A stretch of 64,000 nucleotides of DNA, from contig JACKFA010000003.1 of NCBI GenBank assembly GCA_020632715.1, positions 682,001 through 746,000 of the forward strand. Direction: 5' to 3'. Of this stretch, positions 33,699 to 44,755 are shown piece after piece. How positions within the stretch are numbered: position 1 is the stretch's first letter; each line of letters opens with the position of its first letter. Origin of the DNA: Deltaproteobacteria bacterium. GTDB taxonomy: Bacteria > Myxococcota_A > UBA9042 > PHBI01. A program made the translations under genes and the position numbers. The notes beneath the pieces were generated by a model, which saw only the letters and a list, made by a program, of their open reading frames with translations, made no database searches and was not told the DNA's origin.

Positions 33699-36600
33699 GC
33701 GCGCGACCCGGTCCCGCGACGCGCTGAGACGGCGGCGCCGCCGCGCGGCGACCGCGCCGAAGGGCAGGGCGAGCCACCACCACGGCGCGGCAGGCGCACC
33801 CGAGCCGCCGCCCGCGCACCCGCGCCCGCCGGCGAGGCGGAGGCCGATGTTGCTCTCGTCGTCGGGGTCGAGGTAGTTCGGGATCCCGTCCTCGTCGACG
33901 TCGCCGCGCCCCTCCTCGCGATCCGTCTTGCCGTCGCCGTCGCTGTCGCCGTCGAGCCACGCGGGGATCTCATCCCCGTCGACGTCCTCGCCCCAGGTCG
34001 CCGCGTCGGCGAGCTCCACCGCGGTGTCGAGCCCGTCCCCGTCGTCGTCGGGGTCGCGCCAGTCGACGACGCCGTCCCCGTCCGTGTCTCGGGGGTTCGC
34101 CCGCGCCGCGCCGACCTCGACGCCGTCGTCGAGCCCGTCCCCGTCGGCGTCGGCGACATAGGGCGGGCTCCCGATGACGAGCTCCTCGAGCGCGGTCAGC
34201 CCGTCGCCGTCGGCGTCGGCGCCAGGCCCGTCGCCGTCGTCCGGGTCGAAGAGGTTCCGGACGCCGTCCTCGTCGTCGTCGCCGAGGCCCTCGACCGCGT
34301 CGATGCGGGCGTCGCCGTCGCTGTTCTCGTCGAGGAACGCGGGGACGCCGTCGCCGTCGGGGTCGAGGACCCCCTCGCGGGCGTCCGGGATCCCGTCGCC
34401 GTCCGAGTCGTCGTCGAGATAGGCGGGGACGTCGTCCTGATCGCGATCGTCGAGCCCCTCGACGCGCGTCGGCACGCCGTCACCGTCGTCGTCGTCGTCG
34501 AGGGCGTCGATGACCCCGTCCCCGTCGTGGTCGAGGAGGGCGCCGTCGGGCACCTCGTCGCCGTCGCGGACGCCGTCCCCGTCGGAGTCCGCGGAGTACG
34601 GCTCGAGGCCGATCCCGACCTCCGTCTCGGTCGTGAGCCCGTCGCCGTCGGGATCCCCAGGGCCGTCCGCGTCGTCGGGATCGACCGCGTTCGGCACGCC
34701 GTCGCCGTCGTCGTCGCCGTCGAGGCGCTCGTCTGCGTCCGGGCGCCCGTCGCCGTCCTGATCGAGATCGAGGTAGGCCGGGACGCCGTCGCCGTCGCGA
34801 TCCGTCGCGCCCTCCTCCCAGTCGAAGAGCCCGTCCCCGTCGCTGTCGAGGTCGAGCCACGGCGGCAGGTCGTCCCCGTCCTTCGGTGCGGCCCCACGCG
34901 CGACGAGCGCCTCCCACGCGGCCCGCTCGTCGGCCGTCGGGATCCCGTCGCCGTCGTCGTCGGTGTCGAGGGCGTCGACGCGCCCGTCGTCGTCGTGGTT
35001 CGGCGCGACCGCGGCGCCGGCCCCCTCGGCGCCGTCGTCGAGCCCGTCGCCGTCGGTGTCGCGCGCGGCGGGGTTGGTCCCCACCTCGCGCTCGATCCAG
35101 GTCGGGACACCGTCGCCGTCGGTGTCCCCGTCCGGCCCGTCGCCGTCGTCGCGGTCGAGGTAGTTCGGGATCCCGTCGGCGTCGGCGTCCGCGGTCCCCT
35201 CACCGACGCCGGCCGGGCCGTCGGGCGTGCCGTCGCCGTCGCTGTCGCGGTCGAGCCAGTTCGGGATCCCGTCGTGGTCGACGTCCACGCCGTAGACGAC
35301 GCCGTCCGCGAGCGTCGCGCCGCCGTCCCGGAAGCCGCCCTCGCGGAACGTCGGGATCCCGTCGCCGTCGTCGTCGTCGTCCTGGAAGCCGGGGATCCCG
35401 TCCCAGTCGACGTCCACGACGCCCTCCTCGAGGTCCGGGATCCCGTCGCCGTCGCTGTCCTCGTCGAGGGCGTCCACGACGCCGTCGCCGTCGGTGTCGA
35501 GCGGCCAGCGCCCGCCGTCCGTCTCGTGGGCGTTGTCGATGGCGTCCCCGTCGCCGTCCTCGCGATCGTCGGTGACGCCGTCGCCGTCGCTGTCGCGGAG
35601 CGCCGGATCGAGCCCGAGGGCGAGCTCCACGAAGTCGCGGAGGCCGTCGCCGTCGGTGTCCGGCGGGTCGTCGTCGGTCGGATCGAGCGGGTCCGTGCCG
35701 TTGTCGATCTCGTCGCCGTCGTCGACGCCGCCGTCGTCCGTGTCGGCGTCGAGCGGGTCCGTGCCGAGCTCGATGACCTCGCGCCCGTCGGAGAGCCCGT
35801 CGCGATCGGTGTCCTCGCTCCCTGGATCCGTCTCGCCGCGCCCGGCGGTCCCCGTCGCGCCCAGGGACGCCGACCAGGCGCCGTCGCCGTCCGCGTCCTC
35901 GACGCCGTCGTCGAGCCCGTCGCCGTCGGTGTCGGCGCGCGCCGGATCGGTCGTGGTCTCGGGATCCGCGTCCTCGATGGGCCCCGCGGTCCCGAGGAAC
36001 GGCGCCCCGATCCCGTCGCTCACGCCGCCTTCGACGCCCACCACGAGCCCCGCCTCGAGCCCGTCGCCGAGCCCGTCGCCGTCGGTGTCGGGGCGCCACG
36101 GATCCGTCGGGCCCCAGGGCGCGAGCGGCCCCGTCCCGAGGCGCTCGTCGCCGTCGCCGAGCCCGTCCTCGTCGCTGTCGGCGTCGAGCGGGAGCGTGTC
36201 GATCCCGCGGTCGATCCGGGCCGGCCGCCGCGCCGCGACCTCGGAGAAGTCGCTGAGCCCGTCGTCGTCGCCGTCGGGATCCCACGCGTCGAGGCCGAGC
36301 GCGACCTCGAGCCCGTCGCCGAGCCCGTCGCCGTCGGTGTCGTAGAGGCGCGCGTCGTCGCCGGGGGCGAGCGGGTCGAGCCCGTTCACGAGCTCCCAGC
36401 CGTCGGGCGCGCCGCCGTCATCGCTGTCGAGGTCCCGCGGGTCGAGGCCGAGCGCGACCTCGAGCCCGTCGTCGAGCCCGTCGCCGTCGCTGTCGCGGCG
36501 CGCCGCGTCGGTCTCGCCCGAGCCCGCGCTGCCGGTGCCACCCACCACGAGGACCGCGGCGCCGTCGCCGTCCGCGTCCTCGACCCCGTCGTCGAGCCCG

Positions 36601-39600
36601 TCGCCGTCGCTGTCCCGACGGCGCGGGTCCGTGGTCGTCCCCGGATCGGCGTCGCCCGCGAAGCCGTCGCTCCCCGCGAAGGCGACCGCGAGCGGCCCGT
36701 CGCTCGTCCCGGCCGCGACGCCCGCGACCACGCCGAGCTCGACGCCGTCGCCGATCCCGTCACCGTCGGTGTCGAAGCGCCGCGGATCGGTCGGTCGCCC
36801 GCGCCGGAGCGGTCCCCGCGCGAGCGCCTCGTCGCCGTCCGAGAGGCCGTCGTCGTCGGTGTCCGCGTCGCGCGGATCGGTGTCGACGCCGGGCTCGAAG
36901 GTGCCCGGGGTCCCCGCGGCGAGCTCGGCGAAGTCGTCGAGGCCGTCGCCGTCGGTGTCGGCGTCGGCGGGATCCGTCCCGCGCACGAGCTCGAGCGCGT
37001 CGCCGAGCCAGTCCCCGTCCGTGTCGATGAGCCCGGCGTCGTCGGCGCCGTTCACCGGGCTCCGCCCGTTCGCGATCTCCGCGCCGTCGGGGAGCCCGCC
37101 GTCGTCGCTGTCCACGTCGAGCGCGCCCGTGCCCGCCGCCGCCTCGGCGCCGTCGTCGAGGCCGTCGCCGTCGGTGTCGCGGCGGGTCGGGTCCGTCTCG
37201 CCGCTGCCGAGGGTGCCGGTGCCGCCGAGCGTGAAGAGCGCGCGGCCGTCGCCGTTACCGTCCTCGGCGCCGTCGTCGAGGCCGTCGCCGTCGCTGTCGC
37301 GGACCCGCGGATCCGTCGTCGTCGTCGGGTCGAGGTCCGGCCGGAAGACCCCCGCGAGGGACGAGGTCCCCTTGAACAGCCGTCCCCCTGGGCTCCGGCC
37401 GTTGGGGACGCCGCTCGTGAGGCCCACCTCGAGCCCGTCCCCGAGGCCGTCGTCGTCGCTGTCGGCGTCCTTGGGGTCGGTCGGGCCGAAGGGCTCGAGC
37501 GCCCGCCGCCCGAGGACCTCGTCGCCGTCGGAGAGGCCGTCGTCGTCGGTGTCCGCGTCGAGGGGATCCGTGTCGACGCCTGGCTCGTAGAGGCGCGGAT
37601 CCCCCGCGGCGATCTCCTCGTCGTCGTCGAGGCCGTCGCCGTCGGTGTCCGCGACGGTCGGGTCGAGCCCGAGCGCGTTCTCGAGGAGGTCGGAGAGGCC
37701 GTCGCCGTCGCGGTCGTCGTCGTTCGGCTGCCGCGGGTCCCGCTCGCCCGGATCGACGCGCCCGTCGAGGCTCCGGTCCTCGGCGCCGTCCTTCTCGCCG
37801 CCGTCGTCGGTGTCCGGATCCTTCGCCCCCGTCGTGGTCGTCGGGTCGAGATCCGGCCGGAAGATGGCGAGGTCCGTGCCCACGCCCTCGGCGGCCGTGA
37901 GCCCGCGCTCGGTGCCGTCCTGGAGGCCGTCGTAGTCGGTGTCGCGGAGGGTCGGATCGGTCTCCCCGGTGCCGATGGTGCCGGTCGTCCCGAGGACGCC
38001 GCTCACGGCGCCGTCGTGGTCGGCGTCCTCGGTGCCGTCGAGGAGGCCGTCGTCGTCGCTGTCGTCGTCGGTCGGGTCGGTCGCGCTCGCCGGATCCTGG
38101 TCGAGCACGAAGGTCGCGGCGCCGGCGGCCGTCCCGGAGAACGCCACCCCGCCGAAGGAGAGCCCGCCGGGGATCGCGACGGTCGCCGACACCTCGAGCC
38201 CGTCCGGCAGGCCGTCTCCGTCGGTGTCGGCGCGCACGGGCGAGGTCGGGCCGTAGGTCGCGAGCAGCCCGCGGCCGAGCTGCTCGTCACCGTCCGAGAG
38301 GCCGTCGTCGTCGGTGTCGGCGTCGAGGGGATCGGGGTCGTCGGCGTCGCGGACGCCGCCGAGCCCGTGCGCGAGCTCCTCCGCGTCGGTGAGCCCGTCC
38401 CCGTCGGTGTCGCTGTCCTCCGGGTCGGTCCCGAGCACGAGCTCGCGCCCGTCGGCGAGCCCGTCGCCGTCCGCGTCCTGCGCGCCGCCGTCGTCGGCCG
38501 GGTCGAGCGGGTCGAGGAGCGACTGCACCTCGAGCCCGTCGCCCGCGCCGCCGTCGTCGGTGTCGGTGTCGAGCGGATCCGTGCCGAGGGAGCGCTCCTC
38601 GCCGTCGGAGAGGCCGTCGGCGTCGGTGTCGGGGAGGACCGGGCTCGTCTCACCCGCGCCCTCCGTGCCGGTGCCGCCGAGCGTGAAGACCGTGGCGCCG
38701 TCGTGGTCGGCGTCCTCCACGCCGTCGTCGAGCTCGTCGCGGTCGGTGTCGCGCCGCGTCGGATCGGTGCGGGTCGTCGGATCGGCGTCGAGGGCGAGCT
38801 CGCCCTCGGTGCCGAGGAAGGGGACGCCGCCCGGGCTGCTCACGCCGCCCGCGATGGGGGCCTCGACGCCGACCTCGAGGCCGTCGCCGAGCGCGTCCTC
38901 GTCGGTGTCGAAGGCGTTCGCGTCGGTCGGCCCGAACGCCGCGAGCCGCCCGCTGCCGTGCACCTCCTCGCCGTCGAGGAGGCCGTCGTCGTCGCTGTCG
39001 GCGTCGAGCGGATCGGTGTCGGCGAGGTCGTCGCGGAGCGTCGGATCGCCGGCCGCGAGCTCGGCGCCGTCGAGTAGGCCGTCGCCGTCGGTGTCGGGGT
39101 CGCGCGGATCGGTGCCCACGATGGCCTCGATGGCGTCGGGCAGGCCGTCCTCGTCGCTGTCGTCGTCACCGGGATCGTTCGGGTCGCGCTCGCCCGGGTC
39201 GACGCGCCCGTTGTGGTCGATGTCCTCCGCGCCGTCGGCGAGCCCGCCGCCGTCGGTGTCCGCCTTCCGGGGATCGGTCGTCGTCGTCGGGTCCTCGTCC
39301 CTCCGGAACGCGGCGGCGACGGTCCCCGAGCCCTGCGGCGCCGCGAGGCCGCGCTCGGTCCCGTCGAGGATCCCGTCGCCGTCGGTGTCGCGGGCCTTCG
39401 GATCGGTCTCGACGCCGTCGCCGCCGAGGCCCGGGAAGGCGCCGTCGTGATCGGCGTCCTCGCTGCCGTCGAGGAGGCCGTCGTCGTCGCTGTCGTCGTC
39501 GGTGGGATCGGTGCGGGAGGTGGGGTCGGCGTCGGCGCGCCAGAGCGCGAGGTCCGTGCCGAGGATCCCCCAGGGCGAGCCCGGGACCCCGGCGACCGGC

Positions 39601-41732
39601 GCCACGACGCCGGCCTCGAGGCCATCCGGGAGGCCGTCGCCGTCGCTGTCGGCGAGGTTCGGGTCGGTCGGGCCGTAGCCGGTGAGGGGGCCGGCGCCGA
39701 TGATCTCGACGCTGTCCGAGAGCCCGTCGTCGTCGCTGTCGCGATCGAGCGGGGAGGTGCCGAGGCTCAGGACCTCGACGCCGTCGGCGAGCGTGTCGCC
39801 GTCGGTGTCGGCGACCGCGGGATCGGTGCCCGCGAAGCGCTCCTGGACGTCGTCGAGGCCGTCCTGCTCGGCGTCCCCCGGCTCGAGGTAGTCGCGCCGG
39901 CCGTTGCCGTTCACGTCCGCCGCGGGGGCGCAGAGGCCGCCCGCGCCGCGCTCGTCGCGGTCGAGGAGGCCGTCGTCGTCGGCGTCGGGGTCGTCCGCGT
40001 TGGCGAGGCCGTCGCCGTCGAGGTCCCCGAGGTCGTGGTAGCCGATCGGCGGGATGCTGACGGCGTCGCTGGCCTCGGCGACGTCGAGGATCCCGTCGCC
40101 GTCTCGGTCACCGGCCCGGGTCAGGAGGACGTCGTCGAGCGCCGCGGCGACGGGCACCACGTAGGTGGCGGCGGCGCCGGTGAGTCCCGGGTGGTAGCCG
40201 GGCGTGACGCGGAGGCGGAGGCCCGCGACGTCGCCGGGGAGCCCGAAGTGGAGGCGCCCGACGCCGGGGCCGGCGCGCCCCTGGCCGCCGGCGAGCGCGC
40301 GGGTCGCGAGGACGTCGCCGCCCTCGGTCTCGAGGCGCACGGTGGCGCCGGTGTCGAGGGAGGGGGTGAGGTCGCCGGCGGCGCAGTCGCCGACGAGCGC
40401 CTCGACCGCGACGGTGAGGCCGCGGGCGCTGGCGGGGAGCGTGTTCGTGAGCACGGTGAGGCCGGTCGCGCGCGGGACGACGGCGTCGAGGTCGCCGTCG
40501 CCGTCGAGGTCGGCGAGGTGGATCCCGCGGGCGTCGTCGGCGGTGGTCACGCCGAAGCCGCCAGGGGCCGCGGAGAACGCGAGGGTGCCGGTGTCTGCGA
40601 GCTCGGAGAGCAGCACGCGGGCGACGCCGCCGGTGTACACGACGTAGAGGTCGAGGTCGCCGTCGTCGTCGAGGTCGCCGCAGGCGGCGTCGACCGGGGG
40701 ATCGGGGTCGGCGAGGTCCGGGGGCTCGAGCGTGAAGCCGGTGATGGCGGCGTCGGTGCTCGGGACGAACGCCCCCGCCTGGTAGAGGAAGAGCTGCACC
40801 GGGGCGGCGCCGCCCCCGCCCTCCGCGGCGCCGGTGCCGAGGCGGAGGAGGTCGAGGTCGCCGTCGTTGTCGACGTCGCACAGCACGCCGGGCGCGCCGG
40901 TGGCGGCGCGGTCGGGGGTGGCGAGCCCACGGAAGCCGCCGGCGCCGAGGCCGAGCCAGAGGTCGCGGCCGCCGGTCGCGGGGGCGTAGAGATCCATGAC
41001 GCCGTCGCCGTCGACGTCGGCGCTCGCGACGGGGCCGCCGCCGACGCCGTCCGGGCCGTCGGTGAGGCGGCTCGCGGAGGCGAGGGGGACGACGGTGAAG
41101 GGCGTGCGGCCGTGGGGGCCCGAGGGGTTGTCGAGGAGGACGAGGCCGCCGCCGGTCGAGAGCACGACGTCGAGATCGCCGTCTTGATCGGCGTCGACCC
41201 AGGCGAGGCCGGCGACCGAGGTGACCCGCGCGTCCTGGACGCAGCCCCCGTCGGGGGGATCGGGGAGGTTCGGGCCGACGCTGCAAGGGCCGGCGCGGAG
41301 GACGAGGTCGGGGGTGGCGGCGGCGTCGGCGTCGAGGCCGAGGGTGAAGCCGTTGCCGCGCCCGCGGCCGCGGAAGAAGCCGACGCGCGAGGGGCTCGCG
41401 CGGACGACGTCGAGGACGCCGTCGCGATCGTAGTCGCCGACGAGGAGGGCGACGACGCCGGCGGTATTGGCGAGGGCGGGGGAGATGAGCTCGGTGTCGT
41501 CGCCGAAGGTGCCGCCGGGGCGGCCGCGGAGGATCCAGGTGCGCGCGACGCCATTCGCGATGATGTCGACGTTGCCGTCGCGATCGAGGTCGACGACCAC
41601 GACGCCGCGGATGTCGTCGGCGATGGCCGCGACGGCGGGGATCGAGGCCGGCGCGAGCTCGGCGCGCGCGGGCCCGGAGAGGGCCGCGAGGGCTACGGCG
41701 ATCGTGATGACGGCTGTCGCGAAGGGGCGCAT
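33693..41732 (-). CDS. Giant surface protein: FG-GAP repeats, thrombospondin type 3 repeats, MYXO-CTERM
   Basis: 2679 residues. Signal peptide with cleavage after ARA near residue 26; ATG 41732 without strong ribosome site. Residues about 30-520 are FG-GAP/VCBS-type repeats (VVDLDRDGNVDII, VGDYDRDGVLDVV, VDADQDGDLDVVLS). About 600-2620 are dozens of thrombospondin type 3 calcium-binding units (TDGDGLDDGAE, DSDDDGLSDGDE, DTDGDGVVDALD) with interspersed GDE/GLE linkers. The tail has a Cys in GGRGCAGGGSG, a hydrophobic helix PAAPWWWLALPFGAVAA and Arg repeats, the MYXO-CTERM pattern for myxobacterial surface sorting. Expected to bind very many Ca2+ ions as a rigid extracellular fibre or adhesin. 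Repeats at DNA level favour recombination. Long frames on the opposite strand here are artefacts of GC and repeat bias. Confidence 0.93.
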   Translation of the reverse strand: MRPFATAVITIAVALAALSGPARAELAPASIPAVAAIADDIRGVVVVDLDRDGNVDIIANGVARTWILRGRPGGTFGDDTELISPALANTAGVVALLVGDYDRDGVLDVVRASPSRVGFFRGRGRGNGFTLGLDADAAATPDLVLRAGPCSVGPNLPDPPDGGCVQDARVTSVAGLAWVDADQDGDLDVVLSTGGGLVLLDNPSGPHGRTPFTVVPLASASRLTDGPDGVGGGPVASADVDGDGVMDLYAPATGGRDLWLGLGAGGFRGLATPDRAATGAPGVLCDVDNDGDLDLLRLGTGAAEGGGGAAPVQLFLYQAGAFVPSTDAAITGFTLEPPDLADPDPPVDAACGDLDDDGDLDLYVVYTGGVARVLLSELADTGTLAFSAAPGGFGVTTADDARGIHLADLDGDGDLDAVVPRATGLTVLTNTLPASARGLTVAVEALVGDCAAGDLTPSLDTGATVRLETEGGDVLATRALAGGQGRAGPGVGRLHFGLPGDVAGLRLRVTPGYHPGLTGAAATYVVPVAAALDDVLLTRAGDRDGDGILDVAEASDAVSIPPIGYHDLGDLDGDGLANADDPDADDDGLLDRDERGAGGLCAPAADVNGNGRRDYLEPGDAEQDGLDDVQERFAGTDPAVADTDGDTLADGVEVLSLGTSPLDRDSDDDGLSDSVEIIGAGPLTGYGPTDPNLADSDGDGLPDGLEAGVVAPVAGVPGSPWGILGTDLALWRADADPTSRTDPTDDDSDDDGLLDGSEDADHDGAFPGLGGDGVETDPKARDTDGDGILDGTERGLAAPQGSGTVAAAFRRDEDPTTTTDPRKADTDGGGLADGAEDIDHNGRVDPGERDPNDPGDDDSDEDGLPDAIEAIVGTDPRDPDTDGDGLLDGAELAAGDPTLRDDLADTDPLDADSDDDGLLDGEEVHGSGRLAAFGPTDANAFDTDEDALGDGLEVGVEAPIAGGVSSPGGVPFLGTEGELALDADPTTRTDPTRRDTDRDELDDGVEDADHDGATVFTLGGTGTEGAGETSPVLPDTDADGLSDGEERSLGTDPLDTDTDDGGAGDGLEVQSLLDPLDPADDGGAQDADGDGLADGRELVLGTDPEDSDTDGDGLTDAEELAHGLGGVRDADDPDPLDADTDDDGLSDGDEQLGRGLLATYGPTSPVRADTDGDGLPDGLEVSATVAIPGGLSFGGVAFSGTAAGAATFVLDQDPASATDPTDDDSDDDGLLDGTEDADHDGAVSGVLGTTGTIGTGETDPTLRDTDYDGLQDGTERGLTAAEGVGTDLAIFRPDLDPTTTTGAKDPDTDDGGEKDGAEDRSLDGRVDPGERDPRQPNDDDRDGDGLSDLLENALGLDPTVADTDGDGLDDDEEIAAGDPRLYEPGVDTDPLDADTDDDGLSDGDEVLGRRALEPFGPTDPKDADSDDDGLGDGLEVGLTSGVPNGRSPGGRLFKGTSSLAGVFRPDLDPTTTTDPRVRDSDGDGLDDGAEDGNGDGRALFTLGGTGTLGSGETDPTRRDTDGDGLDDGAEAAAGTGALDVDSDDGGLPDGAEIANGRSPVNGADDAGLIDTDGDWLGDALELVRGTDPADADTDGDGLDDFAELAAGTPGTFEPGVDTDPRDADTDDDGLSDGDEALARGPLRRGRPTDPRRFDTDGDGIGDGVELGVVAGVAAGTSDGPLAVAFAGSDGFAGDADPGTTTDPRRRDSDGDGLDDGVEDADGDGAAVLVVGGTGSAGSGETDAARRDSDGDGLDDGLEVALGLDPRDLDSDDGGAPDGWELVNGLDPLAPGDDARLYDTDGDGLGDGLEVALGLDAWDPDGDDDGLSDFSEVAARRPARIDRGIDTLPLDADSDEDGLGDGDERLGTGPLAPWGPTDPWRPDTDGDGLGDGLEAGLVVGVEGGVSDGIGAPFLGTAGPIEDADPETTTDPARADTDGDGLDDGVEDADGDGAWSASLGATGTAGRGETDPGSEDTDRDGLSDGREVIELGTDPLDADTDDGGVDDGDEIDNGTDPLDPTDDDPPDTDGDGLRDFVELALGLDPALRDSDGDGVTDDREDGDGDAIDNAHETDGGRWPLDTDGDGVVDALDEDSDGDGIPDLEEGVVDVDWDGIPGFQDDDDDGDGIPTFREGGFRDGGATLADGVVYGVDVDHDGIPNWLDRDSDGDGTPDGPAGVGEGTADADADGIPNYLDRDDGDGPDGDTDGDGVPTWIEREVGTNPAARDTDGDGLDDGAEGAGAAVAPNHDDDGRVDALDTDDDGDGIPTADERAAWEALVARGAAPKDGDDLPPWLDLDSDGDGLFDWEEGATDRDGDGVPAYLDLDQDGDGRPDADERLDGDDDGDGVPNAVDPDDADGPGDPDGDGLTTETEVGIGLEPYSADSDGDGVRDGDEVPDGALLDHDGDGVIDALDDDDDGDGVPTRVEGLDDRDQDDVPAYLDDDSDGDGIPDAREGVLDPDGDGVPAFLDENSDGDARIDAVEGLGDDDEDGVRNLFDPDDGDGPGADADGDGLTALEELVIGSPPYVADADGDGLDDGVEVGAARANPRDTDGDGVVDWRDPDDDGDGLDTAVELADAATWGEDVDGDEIPAWLDGDSDGDGKTDREEGRGDVDEDGIPNYLDPDDESNIGLRLAGGRGCAGGGSGAPAAPWWWLALPFGAVAARRRRRLSASRDRVARS

Positions 41733-41902
41733 GGACGTCCGCGGCGGAGGAGTCGGGGGAATGGTGGCCTTTCTCGCCGGTGCGGCGCAACCGCCTTCCG
41801 GTCGCGCGCGGTGAATACGGAGGGCGCGGGCGCCGTCTCGATCCTCTTCGTGCCTCGCCCGCGCCGGCGGCGCCGGGTGACAGAGCCGCACGCGAGGTCG
41901 CC

Positions 41903-42427
41903 ATGAAGAGAGCCCCCCTCACCGTGATCGCGTCGTTCGTCGCGTGCTCGCTCGCGCTGTCGCTCGCGCCGTCGGCCTCGGCCGAGACGGCGTCGCTCTT
42001 CGCGGGGGCGGGGCCGCGCTTCGCGAGCGGCGACACGCTCGGCGTGGGTGCTTTGCGGCTCGACGTGGACGTCGAGTCGATGCTGCGCGTCGGGTTCGAG
42101 CTGAACGGCTACCTGAGCGGCGCCGGTGACGAGGGGAGGGCGCTCGACCTCGCGGGCGGTCAGGTGCTCCTGATGGCGGCGATCCCGCTCCCCGGGCCGG
42201 TGACGCCGGAGCTCGGCGCGGGCGTCGGCTGGGTGAGCCTCGACGAGGCGCGGCACGGCGTGGACGACTCGTTCTTCACGGTGAACGTGGAGCTCGCGCT
42301 GCGGGCGAGCCTCGGGCCGGCGGCGCTGCGGGTGGCGTGGACGCGGCCGGTGTGGACGCGGCACCGCGACATGGTGGACCGCGGCCTCGAGTCGCAGCTC
42401 ATGTTCTCGGTGGGCGTCGGGTTCTAG
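41903..42427 (+). CDS. Small outer-membrane beta-barrel protein
   Basis: 174 residues with a signal peptide (cleavage after ASA, about residue 27). The mature part has alternating hydrophobic strands (ASLFAGAGPRFA, LGVGALRLDVDVE, FELNGYLSG, FSVGVGF) and ends in Phe, the standard recognition residue for beta-barrel insertion. Probable 8-stranded barrel; no named family. Divergent from the giant surface-protein gene with 170 bases between starts, so the two could be jointly regulated. Confidence 0.7.
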   Translation: MKRAPLTVIASFVACSLALSLAPSASAETASLFAGAGPRFASGDTLGVGALRLDVDVESMLRVGFELNGYLSGAGDEGRALDLAGGQVLLMAAIPLPGPVTPELGAGVGWVSLDEARHGVDDSFFTVNVELALRASLGPAALRVAWTRPVWTRHRDMVDRGLESQLMFSVGVGF

Positions 42428-42440
42428 GCGCCGGTGCCGG

Positions 42441-43382
42441 CTATCTGAAAAGCTCCGAGAGCGAGTCCCCGTGGTGGACGCGCTTGATGGCCTTCGCGAA
42501 GAGGTCGGCCACGGACAGCACCTCGAACTTCGGCGACGCCTTCCCCTGGAGCGGGATGGAGTCCGTGAAGACGAGGCGGTCGATCGCCGAGGCCGTGAGC
42601 CGCTCGACGGCGGAGCCCGCGAGCACCGGGTGCGTGAAGGCCGCGATCACCGAGAGCGCGCCGCGCTCCATCAGGAAGTTCGCGGCCTCGATGAGCGTCC
42701 CGCCCGTCGCGACCTCGTCGTCGACGATGACCGCGTGCTTGCCCGCCACGTCGCCGATGATGTGCGCCGCCTTCGCCGAGTCGTTGTCGTCGTAGCGGCG
42801 CTTGTCGATGATGGCCATCGGCAGGTGGAGCCGGTTCGCGTAGCGCCCGACGTCCTTGGCCTCGCTCGCGTCGCCCGCGACGAGGACGTGGTTCGTGAGG
42901 TCGCGCCCCTTCAGGTAGTCGGTGATGATGGGCGTCGCCTGCAGGTGGTCCACCGGGATCCGGAAGAACCCCTGGATCTGCGGCGCGTGCAGGTCCATCG
43001 TCACGACGCGGTCGGCGCCCGCGGTCTGCAGGAGGTCCGCCATCAGGCGCGCCGCGATCGAGATCCGCGGCTTGTCCTTCTTGTCCGACCGGACGTACGG
43101 GAAGTACGGGATGACCGCCGTGATGCGCCCGGCGGACGCGTGCTTCAGCGCGTCGACGGTGATCAGGAGCTCGACGAGCCCCTCGTTCACGGGCGGGCAG
43201 CTCGTCTGGATGACGAAGACGTCGGCGCCGCGCACGTTCTCGTCGATCTGCACCATGAGGTTCTCGTTCGCGAAGCGCACCACGTGCGACTTCCCGAGCG
43301 GGACGTCGAGGATGTGACAGATCCGCTGCGATAGATCGAGGTGCGAGCGGCCGGAGAAGATCTTCATCGGACCGTTCATCAT
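42441..43382 (-). CDS. prs: Ribose-phosphate pyrophosphokinase
   Basis: Makes PRPP from ribose 5-phosphate and ATP for nucleotide, His and Trp synthesis. 313 residues. Family blocks: FANENLMVQIDENVRGADVFVIQ, YFPYVRSDKKDKPRISIAARLMADLL, VTMDLHAPQIQGFF, and PRPP loop VIVDDEVATGGTL. ATG 43382 has AGGGGG about 9 bases upstream; ATG 43379 and 43367 are alternatives. Driven by a near-ideal promoter (43417-43445). Confidence 0.97.
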   Translation of the reverse strand: MMNGPMKIFSGRSHLDLSQRICHILDVPLGKSHVVRFANENLMVQIDENVRGADVFVIQTSCPPVNEGLVELLITVDALKHASAGRITAVIPYFPYVRSDKKDKPRISIAARLMADLLQTAGADRVVTMDLHAPQIQGFFRIPVDHLQATPIITDYLKGRDLTNHVLVAGDASEAKDVGRYANRLHLPMAIIDKRRYDDNDSAKAAHIIGDVAGKHAVIVDDEVATGGTLIEAANFLMERGALSVIAAFTHPVLAGSAVERLTASAIDRLVFTDSIPLQGKASPKFEVLSVADLFAKAIKRVHHGDSLSELFR

Positions 43383-43416
43383 CGCGCGAATCCCCCTGCC
43401 TCGGACGTGCGCCCTT

Positions 43417-43445
43417 CCCATAGTGAGCCGCGCGCACCGTGTCAA
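43417..43445 (-). promoter_or_regulatory. Promoter for prs
   Basis: Minus strand TTGACA (43445-43440), exactly 17 bases, then TATGGG (43422-43417). The predicted 5' leader is about 30 bases to the ATG at 43382. Confidence 0.7.
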
Positions 43446-43471
43446 CGCGCAATTCCGCGCGCCGTATGACC

Positions 43472-43500
43472 TTGACGCTCCGGGTGCCAGCCGGTAACGA
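43472..43500 (+). promoter_or_regulatory. Promoter for sucCD
   Basis: TTGACG (43472-43477), 17-base spacer, TAACGA (43495-43500), giving a leader of about 70 bases before sucC. Back-to-back with the prs promoter, 26 bases between their -35 elements. Confidence 0.65.
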
Positions 43501-43576
43501 GCGGCGGCACGATGGGACCGCGGCGCGGTGGACGCGATGGCCGCCCCCGACCGGCCCCCTCCTCACGGAGCGCGAG

Positions 43577-44743
<1,167 letters not shown>

Positions 44744-44755
44744 GGAGCACACGCG

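Noticed and set aside
34527..39077. Very long open frame on the plus strand opposite the giant surface-protein gene
   Set aside because: It is the antisense of repetitive GAC/GGC codons; composition is Val/Arg/Ala monotony with no domain, while the minus strand has signal peptide, calcium repeats and sorting tail.
33840..40130. Dense short direct repeats resembling an array
   Set aside because: They encode thrombospondin type 3 repeats in frame; there is no constant repeat/spacer alternation and no cas gene, so not CRISPR.
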